Source of the DNA: Terriglobus sp. RCC_193
Lineage (GTDB): Bacteria; Acidobacteriota; Terriglobia; Terriglobales; Acidobacteriaceae
Direction of reading: 5' to 3'
Assembly: GCF_041355105.1 (NCBI RefSeq)
Contig: NZ_JBFUPK010000003.1
Coordinates: 28,245-92,244 of the forward strand
DNA length: 64,000 nt
Below the pieces are notes generated by a model. That model was not told the DNA's origin and searched no databases. It worked only from the letters and a program-made list of their open reading frames with translations. Both the position numbers and the translations under genes were made by a program. Positions 59,709-64,000 of the stretch are shown here, one piece after another. Numbering within the stretch: the first letter of the stretch is position 1; each line of letters starts with the position of its first letter.

Positions 59709-60560
59709 TTAATGCGTGTGGAAGATCTTGCGATTGATGTCCGGCCAGAATTCCTTGAACGTGTAACCGGCACCGTCGATCAGGGCGCTGGTTAGCCACT
59801 TCTGTCCCACCTTCGTCCACGTGCGATAGCGTGTTGGGTAGTACAGCGAAGAGATACCGGCTGCCGCTCCGGCGCCGATGATCTCTGAATAATTCGGCAT
59901 GGCATTGCCGTCGTCCGTACGCGAGACGAAGATACGGGTGGCTCCATAGAGCGCCCGGCGCTTGAAACCGCCGTGGCCCAGGGTGTAATACCGCGGGTCC
60001 TGATGAAACACGACCGGCATGGCACCCGCCACCATAAAGTTTTCACTGGCGGTGTCAGCCAGGCCATGCCAGTAATACCGTGCGTAGCCCTTCACGCCCT
60101 GGTGAAACTCCGGATACGAGTTGCCGTACATGGCGAAACCGGCTGTAAATGCAGCAAGTACAAAGCTGGAGTAATCAAAGGAATTGCGCCCCGCCAGCAC
60201 AAACTTTTCCTTTACTGACATGGGAGGTAACTGGGTATCGGCGGATACGGCGCTGAAATTCGGCATGATGCCCAGAATGCGCTGTGTCTGCTGCGGTCCG
60301 GCGGACTGGTTCGCATTCGTCTGTCCAGCGCTGGTTTTCTGCGGATCCTGCGCCTGAGGATCAGAATTTCTTCCCGGGGCATCCGGCAGGCTGGACGATT
60401 CGGTTGCCAGATCCACCGGTCGGGCTATCGCCACGACCACATTGTCGTTTGAGGGAGTCTGCACAGGAAGGTCTGCCTGCTGTGCAGGCAGAGCAGCGGT
60501 AGTACACGCCAATGCAAGCAGTACAGGCGCAAAACGACTACGAATCATAACTTGGGTCAC
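59709..60560 (-). CDS. Uncharacterised exported protein, 283 aa
   Basis: A signal peptide (about 1-27, ending LPAQQ) is followed by a low-complexity Gln/Asn/Ser/Pro-rich linker (about 30-100) and a conserved-looking C-terminal domain (105-283). That domain has hydrophobic helices (SSFVLAAFTAGFAMYGNSY; GAGAAAGISSLYYP) and motifs YARYYWHGLAD, HQDPRYYTLGHGGF and RIFVSRTDDG. No named family was recognised; it is probably outer-membrane or periplasmic. Its last residues are DINRKIFHTH. Confidence 0.82.
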   Translation of the reverse strand: MTQVMIRSRFAPVLLALACTTAALPAQQADLPVQTPSNDNVVVAIARPVDLATESSSLPDAPGRNSDPQAQDPQKTSAGQTNANQSAGPQQTQRILGIMPNFSAVSADTQLPPMSVKEKFVLAGRNSFDYSSFVLAAFTAGFAMYGNSYPEFHQGVKGYARYYWHGLADTASENFMVAGAMPVVFHQDPRYYTLGHGGFKRRALYGATRIFVSRTDDGNAMPNYSEIIGAGAAAGISSLYYPTRYRTWTKVGQKWLTSALIDGAGYTFKEFWPDINRKIFHTH

Positions 60561-60625
60561 AAAGGTTAAAGACGGAAAATCCCTTCCTAAGATGCAGAAA
60601 CATCATTAAAAAGCTAACCGTGGCG

Positions 60626-61540
60626 TTAATTGGACACCAGGTTGCGCAACAGGAAAAGAACATTTGCCGGACGCTCCGCCAGCCGTCGCATGAAATAGGG
60701 ATACCAGTCCGTCCCAAAGGGAAGATAAATCCGTACGCCATAACCGCGGCGCACCAGATCCCGCTGCAATTCCCGCTTCACGCCATAGAGCATCTGAAAC
60801 TCGAACGCGGACCGCGGGATATTGTGTTCTGCGGCGAATTGCTCCGTTGCCTGCACCATCGCGGGGTCATGCGTGGCGATGCCGCAGAAAACACCCGAGG
60901 GCAACATTGTCTGCATCAACCGCACATAATTCGCGTCCACGTCTGACTTGGCCGGGAAGGCAACGTCACCCGCTTCTTTATAAGCGCCTTTGCAGAGCCG
61001 GATGCGAATGCCCTGCCGCAGCAGGCGTGCCGCGTCCTCTGCCGTGCGGTACAAATAGGCCTGCAGCACGGTTCCCACGGCGCCGGGATACTGCTGCGCC
61101 AGCCGTTCCGTCAGGGCGATAGTCGCCTCAGTGTACGGCGTTCCTTCCATGTCGATGCGGACGAAGTTCCCCACGTGCGCGGCGTGCGCCACAATGTCGC
61201 CCGTGGTGCGCTCCGCCAGTTCCGCCGAAACATCCATGCCTACGCCGGTCAGTTTCAGGCTGACATTTGCGTTGAGCCCTGCGGTCATGATGCCTTCCAG
61301 CAGGCGGTGATAGATGTCGGCGGCGGCAACCGCCTCGGCTTCCGAACGGACACTCTCGCCGAGTGCATCCGCGGTCACGGCGAATCCCTGGGCGTTCAGA
61401 TCGCGGGTCACGCGAAGCGCGTCTTCCACGGTTAGCCCGGCGACAAAGCGGCTGGAAAGCCTGCGACCGGGAGCCGATCGCTCCATGATGCCGCGCATAG
61501 TGTTGTTCTGGGAAAGAGAGATCAGGAAAGAGCGAAACAT
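60626..61540 (-). CDS. Proline dehydrogenase
   Basis: A 304-aa monofunctional ProDH, FAD-dependent, oxidising proline to pyrroline-5-carboxylate at the membrane. The TIM-barrel motifs are present: VSLKLTGVG, FVRIDMEGT, VLQAYLYRTAEDA, RLCKGAYKE and FEFQMLYGVKRELQRDLV, with the substrate Arg in YPYFMRRLAERP. The partner P5C dehydrogenase is not in this window. It is downstream of cdsA on the same strand (91 bp). Start ATG; about 17 residues precede the conserved core. Confidence 0.92.
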   Translation of the reverse strand: MFRSFLISLSQNNTMRGIMERSAPGRRLSSRFVAGLTVEDALRVTRDLNAQGFAVTADALGESVRSEAEAVAAADIYHRLLEGIMTAGLNANVSLKLTGVGMDVSAELAERTTGDIVAHAAHVGNFVRIDMEGTPYTEATIALTERLAQQYPGAVGTVLQAYLYRTAEDAARLLRQGIRIRLCKGAYKEAGDVAFPAKSDVDANYVRLMQTMLPSGVFCGIATHDPAMVQATEQFAAEHNIPRSAFEFQMLYGVKRELQRDLVRRGYGVRIYLPFGTDWYPYFMRRLAERPANVLFLLRNLVSN

Positions 61541-61631
61541 CTTTTGGAAAGTCTCATCGGCAGGGGTGGGTATGTCAAATCACACAGCCTGGGACATATG
61601 TGGCCGCAGGCTCTGAAGTTATGTAGACGCT

Positions 61632-62486
61632 TTAAAACCCGCCAAATCCAGCAGCGTCCTTGAGCAGCAGGAGATACCAAAGCACCGGAGCTGCCACCAG
61701 CAGCGCGTCGATGCGATCGAGGATGCCGCCGTGTCCGGGCAGCATCGCACCGGAATCCTTCACGCCCACGCCACGCTTCAGCGCGCTTTCCAGCAGATCG
61801 CCAACCTGCGCAGCAATGTTGACCAATGCGGCCAGCAGCAGCGTCTCCCATAGCGGCTCCGAGATATGCAGCAACGTGCTGCCCCGGCGGCCAAAAAGCT
61901 CGCACACCCCCGCCAACGCAGCGGCAATCACCACTGCCCCGGCAATGGAGGCCAGCGCGCCCTCCTGTGTCTTGTTCGGACTGAGCGCGGGAGACAGTTT
62001 GCGTTTGCCGAATGCTTTGCCCACATACAGCGCGGCAATATCGCCGGTCCAGACCACCAGCATCAGGAAGATCAGCAGCGTGGGGCCGTTTTCCTTCCCC
62101 GCAATCTGCGGCAGCAGCGTCAACGGATACGCGATGTAAATCAGTCCAAAGAAGCCTGCCGCGGCGATAGGCAGAACCCGTTCCAGATGCCCGTTCTTCG
62201 CCTCGCGAAAGGCAACGATGGTCAGCAGGCTAAGGCCCAGCGCGCTCAGCACCGGCAACGGCGAATCGAGAGGACGCCAGTACGTCACCACAAACAGCAG
62301 AGCGACGGCAAGCAGCAGCCACCATGTTGGAACCACTTCATCGCCCGCCCGCGTCAACGCCACATATTCATACGCGGCCAGCAGCGCCACCAGCGCCGAC
62401 ATGACGATCAAAGCAAGCTGATTTCCCCAGAAGATCAACCCAAACACAAGGGCGATCAGTACCGTGGCAGTAAGGATTCTCTTCAT
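61632..62486 (-). CDS. cdsA: Phosphatidate cytidylyltransferase
   Basis: A 284-aa polytopic enzyme making CDP-diacylglycerol. About eight hydrophobic segments; the C-terminal signature region contains VWTGDIAALYVGKAFGKRKLSPALSPNKTQEG and DSGAMLPGHGGILDRIDAL (metal-binding Asp), which are diagnostic though quoted here by landmark. It follows uppS and a small membrane protein, the common uppS-cdsA order. It uses phosphatidate from the plsY pathway. Confidence 0.94.
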   Translation of the reverse strand: MKRILTATVLIALVFGLIFWGNQLALIVMSALVALLAAYEYVALTRAGDEVVPTWWLLLAVALLFVVTYWRPLDSPLPVLSALGLSLLTIVAFREAKNGHLERVLPIAAAGFFGLIYIAYPLTLLPQIAGKENGPTLLIFLMLVVWTGDIAALYVGKAFGKRKLSPALSPNKTQEGALASIAGAVVIAAALAGVCELFGRRGSTLLHISEPLWETLLLAALVNIAAQVGDLLESALKRGVGVKDSGAMLPGHGGILDRIDALLVAAPVLWYLLLLKDAAGFGGF

Positions 62487-62510
62487 AGGCCAGTGTTGAG
62501 GATACCGCTT

Positions 62511-62852
62511 TTACATGGGTCGGCTGCGTCGGCGTGTCCTCATGCTGAGCAGCAACAGGACAATGCACAGCGCCGCCATCGTAAGCGGCAACGGGAAACT
62601 CTCTATGGCACGGCCCATAGCGCCCATCAAAATCGCGAAAAACGCGTTTGCTGCAACGCAGACCTTTGCCAGTGTCCGATCATGCGGACGCTCGGCCCGC
62701 ATCAGGTTCATGGCACCCAGCAAAAGCCCGCAAAGGACTGTGCAGAGAACGAGGGCTTGCGCATCTCCAGCGTAGTAGCGATGCAGAAGGACAAACAGCG
62801 CAAGGCTGCAGCCCAAAAACACCCATCCGGCAATGCGGTCCAGCGTCCGCAT
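62511..62852 (-). CDS. Small four-TM membrane protein between uppS and cdsA
   Basis: A 113-aa protein with hydrophobic segments at about 8-25, 30-50, 64-82 and 86-104, and a basic end (RTRRRSRPM). No family was recognised. It begins 3 bp after the uppS stop and ends 24 bp before cdsA, so it is part of the operon; proteins of this kind occupy the same place in related bacteria, but no function is known to me. Confidence 0.8.
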   Translation of the reverse strand: MRTLDRIAGWVFLGCSLALFVLLHRYYAGDAQALVLCTVLCGLLLGAMNLMRAERPHDRTLAKVCVAANAFFAILMGAMGRAIESFPLPLTMAALCIVLLLLSMRTRRRSRPM

Positions 62853-62855
62853 CGG

Positions 62856-63791
62856 CTAGCGGCTGACCATCTCCGGCGTTGCGGCCTGTGGCATCTGCGG
62901 GTCAGGCAGCGATTCGTCGGTGAATTCTGTATCCAGACCGCCAAAGCGGCGGCTGCGCTGCTGAAACGCTGCGATGCCTTCCAGCAGATGCACACCCAGG
63001 AAATCCGGCCACAGGCGTTCCGTGACAAACAATTCCGAGTACGCAATCTGCCACAGCAGATAGTTCGAAATGCGCATCTCGCCACTGGTGCGGATCAGCA
63101 GATCCGGATCGGGCATGTTGCGCGTGTACATGTGATGCGCCAGCGTCTCTTCGTCAATGGACTCCACGCCGCCCTGCACGCTGAGCAGATCTTCTACGGA
63201 ACAGCCGCGGCGATGCGCCTCTTCCATCAGATCGCGCAGGATGGAACGCGTGGCATCCACAATCTCCGCCCGCGAGCCATAATTGAGCGCCAGCGTCAGG
63301 GTGGTTCCGGTATTCTTCGCCGTCTCCGCCTGCGCCCACTGCATGGTTTCCTGTACTTCTTCCGGCAGTTCGTGGGTGCGGCCAATGTAGGCCATGCGCA
63401 CGTTGTTGTCGTTCATGCGCTTCACATTGCCCACAAGATAGTTCTTCAGCAGCTTCATCAGGAAGCTGACTTCCGCCTTGGGGCGTTTCAGATTGTTCTC
63501 AAGAGAAAACGCGTACAGCGTCAGGAACGGAAGGTTGATGCGCGATGCCGTCTCGACCACAAACTGGACGCTCTCCGCGCCCTGCTGATGGCCCAGGAAA
63601 CGCTTCATGGCGCGCTTGCCTGCCCACCGGCCATTGCCGTCCATGATGATGGCCACGTGCTCGGGGATGCGGGCCGGATCCAGCGTGCGATACACCTCAA
63701 GCTCCTCAGGGGAAAGCTCGTGAATACGCAAGGGCTGGGTCAGGGGCAAGGTTTCGACTCCGGAAGATTCGCTACCGCTCGACCGTAGCAC
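62856..63791 (-). CDS. uppS: Isoprenyl transferase (undecaprenyl diphosphate synthase)
   Basis: Makes the C55 lipid carrier for cell-wall synthesis from isoprenoids of the ispD/ispF pathway. Motifs: HVAIIMDGNGRWAGKRAM (catalytic Asp), ETASRINLPFLTLYAFSLEN, DLLIRTSGEMRISNYLLWQIAY and SELFVTERLWPDF. At 311 aa it has an N-terminal extension of about 45 and a C-terminal one of about 30 residues over the 250-aa core. The start is GTG at 63791 or TTG at 63749 (GGAG 8 bases ahead). It is the first gene of the operon with cdsA. Confidence 0.94.
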   Translation of the reverse strand: MLRSSGSESSGVETLPLTQPLRIHELSPEELEVYRTLDPARIPEHVAIIMDGNGRWAGKRAMKRFLGHQQGAESVQFVVETASRINLPFLTLYAFSLENNLKRPKAEVSFLMKLLKNYLVGNVKRMNDNNVRMAYIGRTHELPEEVQETMQWAQAETAKNTGTTLTLALNYGSRAEIVDATRSILRDLMEEAHRRGCSVEDLLSVQGGVESIDEETLAHHMYTRNMPDPDLLIRTSGEMRISNYLLWQIAYSELFVTERLWPDFLGVHLLEGIAAFQQRSRRFGGLDTEFTDESLPDPQMPQAATPEMVSR

Positions 63792-63794
63792 GTC

Positions 63795-63831
63795 CGCTCA
63801 GGCCGTTGCAATGAAGCAATCGACCTGAGCG
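63795..63831. other. Hairpin upstream of uppS
   Basis: CGCTCAGG (63795-63802) and CCTGAGCG (63824-63831) pair perfectly, with an inner TTGC/GCAA. It may end the partial minus-strand gene at the window edge or lie in the uppS leader; no T run. Confidence 0.5.
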
Positions 63832-63869
63832 CGGTGCCGAGGAGAGAGAGGTCGCGAAAAGTCAGATTC

Positions 63870-64000
63870 TTACGCCATCCGGCGACGGCCACTGGCCAAT
63901 TCGCGCACATGGTTCAGAAAAATCGACTTCTGCAACGCGTCCAGCTGCGAGCAGAACTGGGCAATCTCCGCCAGGAACGGGTCCGTCATCAGCACGGCCG
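63870..64000 (-). CDS. Partial or very small uncharacterised gene at window end
   Basis: An open minus-strand frame runs off the right edge and ends ...FLAEIAQFCSQLDALQ, then IFLNHVRELASGRRRMA and a TAA. It may be the C-terminus of a longer protein, or a complete 39-aa protein from the ATG at 63989. The composition looks coding (amphipathic helix). No family was recognised. Confidence 0.4.
   Translation of the reverse strand, partial: AVLMTDPFLAEIAQFCSQLDALQKSIFLNHVRELASGRRRMA

Noticed and set aside
61866-63788. 640-aa plus-strand open frame over cdsA, the small membrane gene and uppS
   Set aside because: Antisense to three genes with clear family motifs; the translation is His/Arg/Gln-rich, typical of a shadow in GC-rich DNA.

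Overview
The window is a GC-rich, densely coded chromosomal segment of what is most likely a soil Acidobacteriota, probably class Terriglobia (Terriglobus, Granulicella or Edaphobacter relatives). The evidence is two TIGR03435-type proteins, an Oar-like TonB receptor with an N-terminal carboxypeptidase-regulatory domain, a DUF899/ArsR/SRPBCC cassette, many short palindromic repeats, and Gram-negative envelope genes (lptE, OmpA, TolC). The genus is inferred from gene content alone. I recognised no rRNA, tRNA, IS element, prophage or CRISPR array.

Layout. 0-9 kb: a heptamer tandem repeat, then pyk, a YihY/BrkB membrane protein and a TolC-MFS export pair on the minus strand. An inverted-repeat element separates these from a secreted DsbA-like protein, followed by two small low-complexity secreted proteins. 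9-19.7 kb: ahcY and metK (SAM cycle), a secreted GH5 enzyme, a RodZ-like HTH membrane protein, a GNAT, an SGNH hydrolase, the ArsR-SRPBCC-44 aa-DUF899 operon, a secreted esterase and a TIGR03435 protein. 19.7-26.4 kb: ispD and ispF (divergent), a small membrane protein behind an RBS-masking hairpin, a VapBC-type pair, then gltX-lptE-holA-HAD. 26.8-36 kb: an Nei-like glycosylase overlapping a giant Lhr helicase, cdd-deoA (ATGA overlap), and a glycosyltransferase overlapping a metallophosphoesterase by 131 bp. 36-41 kb: an AraC regulator, TIGR03435, two paralogous SDRs and a CNT nucleoside transporter. 41-51 kb: a 53-aa membrane protein, a PP2C phosphatase and an M28 peptidase lie between 95%-identical repeat blocks. 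Then come rimO (with repeat sequence translated inside it), an unknown 142-aa protein, yacG, pgpA, an NHL-type protein and cinA. 51-64 kb: plsY-gpsA, an OmpA-family protein, an SDR, the TonB receptor, a second glycosyltransferase, an unknown secreted protein, proline dehydrogenase, and cdsA / small membrane protein / uppS.

Most genes are housekeeping: isoprenoid and lipid-carrier synthesis (ispD, ispF, uppS), phospholipid synthesis (plsY, gpsA, cdsA, pgpA), the SAM cycle (metK, ahcY), pyrimidine-nucleoside salvage (cdd, deoA, CNT), tRNA and ribosome modification (gltX, rimO) and DNA metabolism (holA, lhr, nei, yacG).

The unusual content is mainly non-coding. A roughly 250-bp element occurs twice in mirror-image orientation around 45.0-51.1 kb, with three GACGATTTT boxes at identical 29/40/29-bp spacings ending in a GGGGTACCCC palindrome. 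REP-like hairpin modules recur about ten times; one copy is translated in frame inside rimO, and another keeps its stem by compensatory change. Two small membrane-protein genes have Shine-Dalgarno sequences buried in perfect hairpins, and a perfect 11+2+11 palindrome precedes an SDR gene.
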